Part shown: positions 50,912 to 58,838 of the stretch, one piece after another
How positions within the stretch are numbered: the first letter of the stretch is position 1
Layout of the letters: the number at the start of each line of letters is the position of its first letter
Assembly (NCBI GenBank): GCA_028277185.1
Contig: JANQGQ010000031.1
Location: forward strand, 109,240-173,239
From: Woeseiaceae bacterium
GTDB lineage: Bacteria > Pseudomonadota > Gammaproteobacteria > Steroidobacterales > Woeseiaceae
Direction: 5' to 3'
Length of the DNA: 64,000 bases
Notes under the pieces: model-generated
Told to the model about the DNA's origin: nothing
What the model saw: the letters and a program-made list of their open reading frames with translations, nothing else
Databases searched by the model: none
Made by a program: the position numbers and the translations under genes

Positions 50912-52300
50912 TCAACGGTCGTCGCGGCGCTGCAGATTGTGTTCGCGCCTCCCGGACGAGCGCTCGCGTTGCGGCGCCGGCCGGTTGGCACGAGACGGTG
51001 CGCGCGCCGGAGCCTCCTGGCGCCGCGCCGGCCGTTCCGCCGTACTTCGCGGTTTCACGGCCTGCTGACGCGTTGGCTCGTTACGACGGTACGTGGAGCG
51101 CGTCGTCGCGGACGCCGGCCGATTCTGCTGCACGCGAGCGTTTCTGTCGTTGCGCGGCGGTGTGACGCTTCCGCTTCGCTCGCGGCGTGTCGTCAGCGAG
51201 TACTGGTTGTTCGTCGCGCGCTGCGTGCTGCGGCGTTCGCGCTCTGCCGGCGGCCGGGCTTGGGTCGTGCTGCGCAGCGAGTTCGTCGATAGCTCGCGAG
51301 ACCGGTAAGCGGCCGTGCCGCCGGCATAGCCATCGCGGGTCCTCGTGCGCGGTACGTTGCGCCATGCCGGGCGCCAGGGGCGGTAGTGCGGCCGCGGCAC
51401 CCAGTAGTCACCGAGCCTGCTACGGTAGTGGCCGTACCGGGCCCGGTCGCGGAAGTAGATGTTGTTGTGGTACACGAGGGTCGGCCGGCGATACCACCAG
51501 CGCCAGCCGTAGTCCCGCGCGTAGTAAGGATGGCCGTAGAAGCTGTGGTGGAGCACCCGCAGCCGGTGCTGGTGCCAGCCGAATGCGTACGCCGTCGTGA
51601 CGCCCCAGAAGAAGCCGCGCCGGAACGAGTGCCCGTCAGCGTACGGGTAGTAGTAGACCGGATACGGTTCGGGATAGTAGCTGACTACGGGTCTGCTGCT
51701 TGCGACGACGACAGCCGACGGTTCGTAGGACGGAACGTAGATGATCTCCTCGTTCGCCGGCGCGATCTCGATGATGTCGTCGTCGCGCCGAACGGTCTGG
51801 CGCGGATCGCTTTCGAGATTCCCGGCGGCGTATGCGCGATTGCGGAAACGTTGAACGGCAGCCATGACGTCGCCCTGCTGGGCAATGACGGCTTCGCCCA
51901 GGCGTAGCGTCCAGTCGAGGTCGCGGTTGAGGTCGGCGAGGACCTCCGGATAGTTCAGGAGGGCGACGACGGATTCGTCCCAGGCTTTAGGCGGCGTCAG
52001 CGTCGGGTCGTCCTCGAGCGCCTCGAGAAACCGCGCGGCCTGGACGATCTGCAGCGGATAGGCCGCGGCGGGCAGCACGACCGCGAGCAGTGGATCGGGA
52101 TACAGCGCAACCGGTGCGATCAGTTCGTCCAGTTCGGCGCTGCTGGCAAGAGGAATCCCATCGGGACCCGGATCCTCGATCATCGCGCCGGACTCGACCG
52201 GATAAGGTTCTCCGGCTGCATCGACCGGTACCTGCGCCGACACGGGTGCGGCGCAAATCAGTCCCGCCGTAACCAGCAGTGTGCTGCGGTATGTTGGCAT
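50912..52300 (-). CDS. DUF3300 family exported protein
   Basis: 462 aa from the ATG at 52300 (GGGAGA upstream; an ATG four codons earlier is possible). The order is a signal peptide (LLVTAGLICAAPVSA), the DUF3300 domain (LIAPVALYPDPLLAVVLPAA; VALLNYPEVLADLNRDLDWT; EEIIYVPSYEPSAVVV), a Tyr/His/Trp-rich central region, and a very basic Arg/Thr/Pro-rich disordered tail. Function unknown. The tail probably binds an acidic polymer. It is convergent with the kinase/small-RNA region. Confidence 0.88.
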   Translation of the reverse strand: MPTYRSTLLVTAGLICAAPVSAQVPVDAAGEPYPVESGAMIEDPGPDGIPLASSAELDELIAPVALYPDPLLAVVLPAAAYPLQIVQAARFLEALEDDPTLTPPKAWDESVVALLNYPEVLADLNRDLDWTLRLGEAVIAQQGDVMAAVQRFRNRAYAAGNLESDPRQTVRRDDDIIEIAPANEEIIYVPSYEPSAVVVASSRPVVSYYPEPYPVYYYPYADGHSFRRGFFWGVTTAYAFGWHQHRLRVLHHSFYGHPYYARDYGWRWWYRRPTLVYHNNIYFRDRARYGHYRSRLGDYWVPRPHYRPWRPAWRNVPRTRTRDGYAGGTAAYRSRELSTNSLRSTTQARPPAERERRSTQRATNNQYSLTTRRERSGSVTPPRNDRNARVQQNRPASATTRSTYRRNEPTRQQAVKPRSTAERPARRQEAPARAPSRANRPAPQRERSSGRREHNLQRRDDR

Positions 52301-52423
52301 GCGATCTCCCATGGGCCGTTCGGCCCGCTTTTCCCACGCATACCGGGAGACTAGCGCCGTGAGACTGAACCCCGCCTTAACCGGCGTCGGGATGCCCCGG
52401 CTATGGGCGCTTGCCGTCGGATG

Positions 52424-52891
52424 CTAGTCCTCGCCGTCGGCTCCGCCGTGCCACGACAGGAAGCGCCAGCCGTTATCGGTGCGGATCAACACGTCGGTGA
52501 AGCGGCCGTTCGTAACCTCGATTTCGCCGTCCTTGTCCTGGAACGCGCTCGTGTACAGGTAATGCGCGATCGCAACATCGTCCTCGACGATGATCGACAG
52601 CGGGTAGAGTTCGTGCGCGACCGTTTTGCCCTGGCGTTCGGAGAAGCGGTCCCAATAGATCGTCGATGCCTTGTCGCGCGGAGCCGGTGCTGCCTTGTTC
52701 CAGCCGGAGAAATTGTCGGCGAGCAACTCGTCCGGCCAGTTCCGGTCGCCTTCCTCCTCGGCTTCCCACTGCGTGTACACGATCTGCCAGACGTTGGCCG
52801 CGTCGTTCGGCTCGTCCTGTGCCAGCGCTGAGTTCGCGCCAAGACAAACGGCGATCAACGCAAGAAAACCCGGCGTCCTGGACTGTGGCAT
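52424..52891 (-). CDS. Secreted NTF2-like (SnoaL/DUF4440) protein
   Basis: 155 aa from the ATG at 52891, which has GGGGGA 5 bp upstream; a longer frame starts at 52963. A signal peptide (GFLALIAVCLGANSALA) precedes an NTF2-like cone fold: a helix WQIVYTQWEAEEEGDRNWPD, ADNFSGWNKAAPAP, then strands DDVAIAHYLYTSAFQDKDGE and RFTDVLIRTDNGWRFLSWHG. Such proteins bind or turn over small molecules; none is predictable here. Confidence 0.72.
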   Translation of the reverse strand: MPQSRTPGFLALIAVCLGANSALAQDEPNDAANVWQIVYTQWEAEEEGDRNWPDELLADNFSGWNKAAPAPRDKASTIYWDRFSERQGKTVAHELYPLSIIVEDDVAIAHYLYTSAFQDKDGEIEVTNGRFTDVLIRTDNGWRFLSWHGGADGED

Positions 52892-52934
52892 GAGAATCCC
52901 CCGGTAAATGAATAGCGGGGCTGATTCTAATCGA

Positions 52935-53552
52935 TTACGAGCCTCGCGGCGGTGCTTTCGCAAGCCCCATCAGGCTAAGCAGTTCGTCAAACTCGCGCGA
53001 CGCGATCGTGGCATCGGCCGCGGTCGTGATTCTGTAAAGTCCGGGCAGCGTATCCACGGTGAGGTAGTCCGGATGATGAGCCTCGATGATCGTGGCGTAG
53101 TCTATCGTCTGCTGCTCCCGGCCGAGTACGAGCTGGTAGGCGTGCACCGCGACGCTGGCGTTTTCGGCAAGCCGCATGCGCCGGCCGACTTCGCCGATCA
53201 GCCGGCTTACGGGTATGGCGCCGGTATACAAGGTGCGTTTGGCGACGGACCATCCGCTCTCGCGGAATCTGGCGCCGATAGAACGGCCGGCGGCGATATC
53301 GGCCTGCTCGGCGTCGATCGGGTCGCCGCTTCTCGCCTGCCGGCGTACGCTCGCGAAGGTGCGACAGACGCGGTTGTCGCCGCTTCCCGAGTACAGGCTT
53401 GCCAGACGCTGGCCGCCGTTGTCGCTCAATACATCGATCCCGTAGCTGCCGAAGCGCGCCTCGATTCGTTCGCTGTTCAGCACTTCGGATTCCACCGCAG
53501 ATGCGCTCAGAGCGGCATCGAGGATGGCCTGGGGGATCGGTTTGGCCTGCAT
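52935..53552 (-). CDS. Hypothetical protein
   Basis: 205 aa from the ATG at 53552 (MQAKPIPQAILDAALSASAV). The frame is open upstream to 53801, but the extension does not look like protein. It contains RIEARFGSYGIDVLSDNGGQ, RRQARSGDPIDAEQADIAAG and AVHAYQLVLGREQQTIDYAT, a mixed alpha-beta protein with no signal peptide or membrane segment. I do not recognise a family. Its 3' end lies 43 bp before the NTF2-like gene start on the same strand. Confidence 0.6.
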   Translation of the reverse strand: MQAKPIPQAILDAALSASAVESEVLNSERIEARFGSYGIDVLSDNGGQRLASLYSGSGDNRVCRTFASVRRQARSGDPIDAEQADIAAGRSIGARFRESGWSVAKRTLYTGAIPVSRLIGEVGRRMRLAENASVAVHAYQLVLGREQQTIDYATIIEAHHPDYLTVDTLPGLYRITTAADATIASREFDELLSLMGLAKAPPRGS

Positions 53553-53675
53553 GTGACTGCGCTGTCGAGGGAGCCTCGGGTGGCCGCACGATAACCACAA
53601 GCAAATCCCGCGTAAAGCGCCGGTTCCGCTGCTATTCCGGTACCATAGGTCTGAACTGCCAAAGCCCCGAACCCT

Positions 53676-54044
53676 ATGGCTCATTCCGTCGTTTGCTATC
53701 GCTGCGGTACCTCGCTTGCGGCACTCTCGCTGCCGCTGGCCCGGCAGGACGTGTGCCCGGGATGCCGAACCGAGCTGCACGTCTGCCGAATGTGCCGGCA
53801 TTTCGATGAGGGAGCGCCCGATCAGTGTCTGGAGGAAGAGGCCGATTTCGTGCGCGAGAAGGCACGCGCCAATTTCTGCGACTGGTTCGAGGCGGCCGAG
53901 CGCGAATGGGATTCCCAGGCGTTGCGCGAGTCAGAGGCGGCCGCGGAGCGCCTCGAGACGCTGTTCGGCGGTGACGCGGATGCCTCCGCGGCCGAACCCG
54001 GTGCGGACCCGCTGCGGGACGCGGCAGAGAAGCTGTTCCGATGA
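53676..54044 (+). CDS. Zinc-ribbon-like protein
   Basis: 122 aa. The N-terminal YRCGTSLAALSLPL and PGCRTELHVCRMCRHFD hold four cysteine pairs (CxxC-type and CPGC), typical of a rubredoxin or zinc-ribbon metal site, followed by an acidic helical tail (ANFCDWFEAAEREWDSQALR). Members are short conserved hypotheticals. The ATG at 54041 of the next gene overlaps its stop (ATGA), so it is coupled to the SDR gene. Confidence 0.72.
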   Translation: MAHSVVCYRCGTSLAALSLPLARQDVCPGCRTELHVCRMCRHFDEGAPDQCLEEEADFVREKARANFCDWFEAAEREWDSQALRESEAAAERLETLFGGDADASAAEPGADPLRDAAEKLFR

Positions 54045-55126
54045 CCCCCCCGGTTCGTACCAGCCGCCGCGAGTTTCTCAGACTCGCGGGCGGAGCCGCC
54101 GTTTTCCCGACGCTCGCGGCTTGTGGCGGTCCCGACCGTGCCCCGACCGAAGGCGTGCCGCAGAGCCCGTTCGACGGGAACTCGACGGCCGCCGAGGTCA
54201 CCGAAGGTATCGATCTGAGCGGGAAGCTGGCCGTCGTCACCGGCTGCACGAGCGGCATTGGTTTCGAAACCATGCGCGTGCTTGCGGCGCGCGGCGCGTA
54301 TGTCGTTGGCACGAGCCGATCGCTGGAACGCGCGCGCGATGCCGGGCGGCGCGTCGTCGGCGTCACGTCCGCTCTGGAACTCGAGCTTGGCGATCCCGAT
54401 TCCGTGCTGGCGTGCGCGGCAGAGATTCGTTCGCTCAACGCGCCGGTGGACATGCTGATCTGCAACGCAGGCTACCGCGGCGGCGGCAACGAGCCGCTGC
54501 TGACCAATGGCGTCGAGCGGCATTTTGCGATCAATCATCTGGGCCACTTTCTGCTGGTGAACCGTCTTCTGGAGCGGCTGTACCTGTCCTGGCAGGGGCG
54601 CATCGTCATCGTTGCAAGCCGGGCTGCCTATACCGACCGGCCGGCCGGCGGCATTCGTTTCGACCGCCTCGAGGCACCGTCGGACTATAGCGACCGGGCG
54701 GCGTACGCCGAGTCAAAGCTTGCCAACGTGTTGTTCGCGAGGGAACTCGGTAAGCGGCTGCGAGGTACGCGAATCACGGCCAATGCGGTGCATCCGGGAC
54801 TCGTGAAGACCGCCATCGATCGCAATCTCGGCGGCGGTTCGAGGATGGGATTTCGGCTGCTTGCGGCGTTGGTCGGCAAGACGGTCGGGCAGGGAGCGGC
54901 GACGAGCTGTTACGTCGCGACGAGTCCGCTGCTGGGTGCCGTCAGCGGCCGCTACTTCGAAGACTGCAACGCGGTGACGATCGAGGGCGACCCGTACATG
55001 GAGAACGACAGCCTTGCCGCTACGCTCTGGGATGTATCGGTCGGCTACACCCAGGACTATCTCGACAAGCTCGAACGGCCGGATCCGAGCGACATTGGCC
55101 CGTGGCACCGAGGGGCTTCGCAATGA
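54041..55126 (+). CDS. Exported SDR-family oxidoreductase with Tat-type signal
   Basis: 361 aa. The N terminus TSRREFLRLAGGAAVFPTLA AC has a twin-arginine motif (RREFLRL) and a lipobox-like LAAC, suggesting a Tat-exported lipoprotein. The Rossmann motif TGCTSGIGFETMRVL, the NAG motif ICNAGYRGGG and the catalytic YAESK, with a preceding Ser region, are intact, so it is an active short-chain dehydrogenase, similar to retinol-dehydrogenase-like SDRs. It overlaps both the zinc-ribbon and queC genes by 4 bp. Confidence 0.85.
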   Translation: MTPPVRTSRREFLRLAGGAAVFPTLAACGGPDRAPTEGVPQSPFDGNSTAAEVTEGIDLSGKLAVVTGCTSGIGFETMRVLAARGAYVVGTSRSLERARDAGRRVVGVTSALELELGDPDSVLACAAEIRSLNAPVDMLICNAGYRGGGNEPLLTNGVERHFAINHLGHFLLVNRLLERLYLSWQGRIVIVASRAAYTDRPAGGIRFDRLEAPSDYSDRAAYAESKLANVLFARELGKRLRGTRITANAVHPGLVKTAIDRNLGGGSRMGFRLLAALVGKTVGQGAATSCYVATSPLLGAVSGRYFEDCNAVTIEGDPYMENDSLAATLWDVSVGYTQDYLDKLERPDPSDIGPWHRGASQ

Positions 55127-55803
55127 GCGGCGCCGGCCGCCGCGCCCTCGTCGTCTTTTCCGGCGGGCAGGACTCGACGACGTGTCTCTATTGGGCGATG
55201 GACCGCTTTGGTGCGGACCGCGTCATCGCGCTGACCTTCGACTACGGGCAGCGGCATCGCATCGAACTCGAGGCAGCGGCCGACGTGGCAGAGCACGCCG
55301 GAGTCGAACACGTTGAGCTGCCGATCGACACGTTCGCCGCGCTGGGCGGTAACGCGCTGGTCGACGAGCGTGTCGCGATCGAAGCGCCGGACGGCGAGGA
55401 GGGGGAGCTGCCGAGCACCTTCGTACCGGGCCGCAACCTCGTGTTTCTGACCTTCGCCGCCGCTTACGCGTATCAGTCGGGAATCGCCGATCTGGTTACC
55501 GGCGTCGCCCAGACGGACTACAGCGGCTACCCGGACTGCCGCGAGGCGACGCTCGAGGCACTGCGGCGCGCGCTGTCGTTGGGTATGGAATACGACTTCG
55601 CTCTGCATACGCCGCTGATGTTCCTGTCCAAGCGCGAAACCGTCGAACTCGCCGTGTCGCTCGGTGCGCTCCCGGCACTCGCACTGAGCCATACCTGCTA
55701 CGAGGGCAGGCGGCCGCCTTGCGGTAAGTGCCCGGCCTGCGTGCTGCGCGCCAGGGGATTCGCCGAAGCAGGCGTCGCCGACCCGCTGCTGGCGGCGCCA
55801 TGA
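55123..55803 (+). CDS. queC: 7-cyano-7-deazaguanine synthase QueC
   Basis: 226 aa from ATG 55123 (coupled to the preceding stop, GAGGGG upstream). The ATP-pyrophosphatase P-loop VVFSGGQDSTTCLYWA is at residues about 10-25, and the C-terminal zinc site SHTCYEGRRPPCGKCPACVL is complete. It converts 7-carboxy-7-deazaguanine to preQ0 in queuosine synthesis. queE follows with a 4-bp overlap. Confidence 0.95.
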   Translation: MSGAGRRALVVFSGGQDSTTCLYWAMDRFGADRVIALTFDYGQRHRIELEAAADVAEHAGVEHVELPIDTFAALGGNALVDERVAIEAPDGEEGELPSTFVPGRNLVFLTFAAAYAYQSGIADLVTGVAQTDYSGYPDCREATLEALRRALSLGMEYDFALHTPLMFLSKRETVELAVSLGALPALALSHTCYEGRRPPCGKCPACVLRARGFAEAGVADPLLAAP

Positions 55804-56438
55804 CTTACTCGGTCAAGGAAATCTACTTCACGCTGCAGGGCGAGGGCGCCAACACGGGCCGCCCGGCCGTATTCCTGCGCTTCGCGGGCTGCAATCTCTG
55901 GAGCGGCATCGAACGCGACCGGCGGAGCGCCATCTGCCGCTTCTGCGATACCGACTTCGTCGGCACGGACGGCAGGAACGGCGGTAAGTTCGGGTCCGCC
56001 GCGGCGCTTGCCGGCGCGGTAGCCGGGCTGTGGCCGGGCGATAGCGGTGAGCGTTTCGTCGTCTGTACCGGTGGCGAACCGCTGCTGCAGCTGGACGCCG
56101 AACTCGTCGACACTCTGCACGCGGAGGGTTTCTTCATCGCGGTCGAGACCAATGGGACCTTGGCGGCCCCTCCGGGAATCGACTGGCTGTGCGTCAGTCC
56201 CAAAGGCGGCGCGGCGCTCGAACTCACGCGCGGTCAGGAACTCAAGCTCGTGTACCCGCAGTCCGAACCGGAAGCCCAGCCCGAACGTTTCGCCCACCTC
56301 GACTTCGAGCACTTTTTCCTGCAGCCGCTGGATTCGCCGGAACTTGCGGCGAATACCCGAAAGGCGATCGACTACTGCCTCGAAAACCCGCAGTGGCGTC
56401 TGGGCATTCAGGCGCACAAAGCCCTGGGCATCGACTAG
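55800..56438 (+). CDS. queE: 7-carboxy-7-deazaguanine synthase QueE
   Basis: 212 aa. The N-terminal EIYFTLQGEGANTGRPAVFL motif and the radical-SAM cysteine cluster with a long insert, CNLWSGIERDRRSAICRFCD, are the proteobacterial QueE form. VCTGGEPLLQLDAELVDTLH is the SAM-binding GGEP motif. It rearranges 6-carboxytetrahydropterin to CDG. It is coupled to queC and convergent (4-bp overlap) with the next gene. Confidence 0.94.
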   Translation: MTYSVKEIYFTLQGEGANTGRPAVFLRFAGCNLWSGIERDRRSAICRFCDTDFVGTDGRNGGKFGSAAALAGAVAGLWPGDSGERFVVCTGGEPLLQLDAELVDTLHAEGFFIAVETNGTLAAPPGIDWLCVSPKGGAALELTRGQELKLVYPQSEPEAQPERFAHLDFEHFFLQPLDSPELAANTRKAIDYCLENPQWRLGIQAHKALGID

Positions 56439-57274
56439 GTTTCGGCGAGCCCGGCCGCGTCGTGGTGCGATTCTTCACGCCACTCGAAGACGTTGAGCTC
56501 GATGAAGACGAAGGCGACCAGCCACAGCAAGGCGTCCCACCAGTCCTTGAATTCGCCTTTCCACATCCAGAACAGGACTCCGAGGCCGAGCGTTCCGTAG
56601 AGCACGATCTTGGCCGCCGTGCTTGCCTTCAATGCCATGCCTTCGTAACGGCCACGTTCCTGCAGCCAGACGTCGATTTCCAGGAGACCGACGACGAGCA
56701 GCCAGACGCCGCCGTTGATGGCATCCACCCAGGCGAGCCCGCGGACGTCCGCGAGCGTGCCTGCGTCCACCGCCGCGTTCATACCGTCGAAGCGGAACAG
56801 CTCGGTCGCGTCGCTTAGCGTTGCGCAGTTCGCGCTCGTCAGGGCGACGTATTGATCGAGGGTTTCGGTCCAGACCCACTCGCGCGAGGCCAGAGCGCAG
56901 AGGTTCGCGACCTCGGTCAGCGGACTCGTCGAGTAAGCGAAGACCACGTTGGTGACGTAGCCGTAGAACGCGTAGACGATGACCGTGTAGCACAGTGCTC
57001 TGAACAGCCGCAGCGCGAAGGTCACGGGCGGCGTGAACAGACGGTCGTCGAGCAGGCGAGTTTCCAGCTCGAACAGCAGGAGCAAGACCACCCACGCGGC
57101 CGTGTCGATCGTGGATGCGTAAGCTTCGATAACGTCGCCGGGGGCCACGCCGCCCGGAAACTGCAGCGCCGCCGCAGCCCACTCCTCGGCGAAGAACAGA
57201 TAGACGTTGAACGAAAGGAGGGCATAGACCGAGTACTTGAAGACTGCGTAAGCGGCGCCCGTGTGGATTCGCAA
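56435..57274 (-). CDS. Multi-helix membrane protein, unknown
   Basis: 279 aa with about seven hydrophobic segments (YAVFKYSVYALLSFNVYLFF, TAAWVVLLLLFELE, CYTVIVYAFYGYVTNVVFAY, VWLLVVGLLEIDVWL, IVLYGTLGLGVLFWMW, and ALLWLVAFVFIELNVFEW). The loops are acidic. No known family or catalytic motif is recognised. It shares 4 bp with queE at the convergent end. Confidence 0.7.
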   Translation of the reverse strand: MRIHTGAAYAVFKYSVYALLSFNVYLFFAEEWAAAALQFPGGVAPGDVIEAYASTIDTAAWVVLLLLFELETRLLDDRLFTPPVTFALRLFRALCYTVIVYAFYGYVTNVVFAYSTSPLTEVANLCALASREWVWTETLDQYVALTSANCATLSDATELFRFDGMNAAVDAGTLADVRGLAWVDAINGGVWLLVVGLLEIDVWLQERGRYEGMALKASTAAKIVLYGTLGLGVLFWMWKGEFKDWWDALLWLVAFVFIELNVFEWREESHHDAAGLAET

Positions 57275-57378
57275 GCAAGGCCTCCGTGGCGATTTGCGCG
57301 AATTCTATGCGGCCGCCCGCAGCATCCGCAATCGTCTGAACAGAACGGCGGAAGCCGGTGGCGTATTGATTGCTGTCT

Positions 57379-58521
57379 TCAGTCCTCGGCGTACGACTCG
57401 GTTTCGACGCCCGAGTAGTAAACCCAGACGTTTTCCTCGCCGCTCAGAAGCTCGATGTACTTCGGGTGCACGAAGATATTCTCGCGGCCGGACTTGATCT
57501 CACGGAGAATACCCAGTTCGCAAAGCGACTTCAGATAGACGGAAGCGGTCTGGCGTTTTGCGATGCCGTTGTCGACGAGGTTGTGGATTCGACAGTAGGG
57601 CTGCCGGAACAGCAGTTCGACGAGTTCCCAAGTGTAGACCTTAGGCAGTTTGGCCTGAACGTAGTGCGCGGTGTGCTCCATGAGCTCGCGAATCGCCTTG
57701 ATCTTGTCGGTAGTCCAGGCGCAGGTTTCTTCCACGCCGCTCAGCATGAACAGAATCCATTCGCTCCACGCCTGCTCCTCGGTGACCTTGAGCAGCAGCC
57801 GATAGTAGGGCGCCTTGTTGTGGATGATGAAGCGGCTCAGGTACAGGATGGGGGTATCGAGCAAGCCGGCCTGGACCAGGAACAGCACGTTGAGGATTCG
57901 TCCGGTCCGGCCGTTGCCGTCCTCGAACGGATGAATCGCCTCGAACTGGTAGTGCTGGATCGCCATGCGGATCAAGGGATCGACGTCCGTCCGGTTGTGC
58001 ATGAAGTCGGCCCAGTTATCCAGCTTGGCCTGCAGCAGATCCTGACCCACCGGCGGCGTATAGATCACTTTCCCCGACATGCGATTCGTGAGCGTCGTGC
58101 CGGACCCGGCGCGGAGATCCAGCTCGCGGCCCTTGATCGTGCTGCAGATCTGGATGGCCATGTCGGTCGTCAGCATCTTGCGCTGGACCATCTTGCTGCC
58201 TTCATAGAGTGCGGTCCGGTACCGCAGCGCCTCCTTTGTGGCAGCGTCGGCCTTGTCGTCCGCGATGTCGGCGAACTCGAACAACTTGTCGGTCGTCGTG
58301 ACGATGTTTTCGATTTCGGAGCTGGCCTGGGCTTCGAGGAGGGGCAGGGCGTTGACCAGCACGGTGGCGTTCGGGATCAGCTCGGCGGCCTGCTTGAGCT
58401 CCGCGAGTGCTACCCGGGCGCTGATGGTCTGTTTCAGAATATCCCGCGTTTCTATCCAGTCGCCCGGCGGCGGCAGATCCGGGAGGTCGTTGTGGGGCTT
58501 TTGGGGGTCGAAGCTTTCCAT
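57379..58521 (-). CDS. Fic-family adenylyltransferase-type protein with Fic_N and C-terminal winged helix
   Basis: 380 aa from the ATG at 58521; the frame is open upstream to 58656 through the operator array, which is not coding. Residues about 20-110 form a Fic_N domain holding the inhibitory helix SSEIEN (67-72, consensus [S/T]xxxE[G/N]). The active loop HPFEDGNGRTGR (197-208) matches HPFxxGNGRxxR, so the enzyme should be competent to transfer AMP to a hydroxyl and be held inactive by its own helix (class II). The C-terminal segment (CRIHNLVDNGIAKRQTASVY) resembles a winged helix and may bind DNA. Divergent from fhs. Confidence 0.9.
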   Translation of the reverse strand: MESFDPQKPHNDLPDLPPPGDWIETRDILKQTISARVALAELKQAAELIPNATVLVNALPLLEAQASSEIENIVTTTDKLFEFADIADDKADAATKEALRYRTALYEGSKMVQRKMLTTDMAIQICSTIKGRELDLRAGSGTTLTNRMSGKVIYTPPVGQDLLQAKLDNWADFMHNRTDVDPLIRMAIQHYQFEAIHPFEDGNGRTGRILNVLFLVQAGLLDTPILYLSRFIIHNKAPYYRLLLKVTEEQAWSEWILFMLSGVEETCAWTTDKIKAIRELMEHTAHYVQAKLPKVYTWELVELLFRQPYCRIHNLVDNGIAKRQTASVYLKSLCELGILREIKSGRENIFVHPKYIELLSGEENVWVYYSGVETESYAED

Positions 58522-58558
58522 GCAATTCCTCGGTCGCGGGCGGGGACACACCAAAACG

Positions 58559-58755
58559 TGTCGATTTTTGGAAATTTTATCGACATGTCGGCGGCTCGTG
58601 TCGATTATATCGACAGGTTTCCATGATGTGTCGATAAATGCCCAAAATATCGACATATAGCCGCCATACGTCGATGCGATCGACCAGTTCGGCCGATATG
58701 TCGAAACCGGGGCTGTCCATCGACATATGACGAGGATACGTCGATCCCATCGACC
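58559..58755. promoter_or_regulatory. Helically phased array of twelve TGTCGAT/ATCGACA half-sites between fic and fhs
   Basis: Half-sites start at 58559, 58579, 58599, 58609, 58629, 58649, 58669, 58679, 58699, 58719, 58739 and 58749. All spacings are 10 or 20 bp, orientations alternate, and the pattern repeats every 70 bp three times. Inverted pairs are separated by 13 or 3 nt: TGTCGAT-N13-ATCGACA and TGTCGAT-N3-ATCGACA. The second and third units use CGTCGAT/ATCGACC in the N3 sites, and one half-site is TGTCGAA. Intervening sequence is poorly conserved. All sites face the same side of the helix, indicating cooperative binding by a dimeric regulator, possibly Fic itself. Confidence 0.75.
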
Positions 58756-58838
58756 GATGCGTGACGCACTCCCCGGATCGGGCCGACTGGATTAGACTCT
58801 GCCGGTCTTTGGGTGGGGTAGGTCAGCGGGGGCGGCTA

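Noticed and set aside
50617..51165. 182-codon open frame after the kinase gene
   Set aside because: It crosses the inverted repeat, the intrinsic terminator and the 3' end of DUF3300 on the other strand, and its composition is Arg/Pro/Ala only.
58522..58656. N-terminal extension of the Fic protein
   Set aside because: The extra 45 residues translate the operator repeats (IDTS/VDIIDTS patterns) and precede a better family start at 58521.
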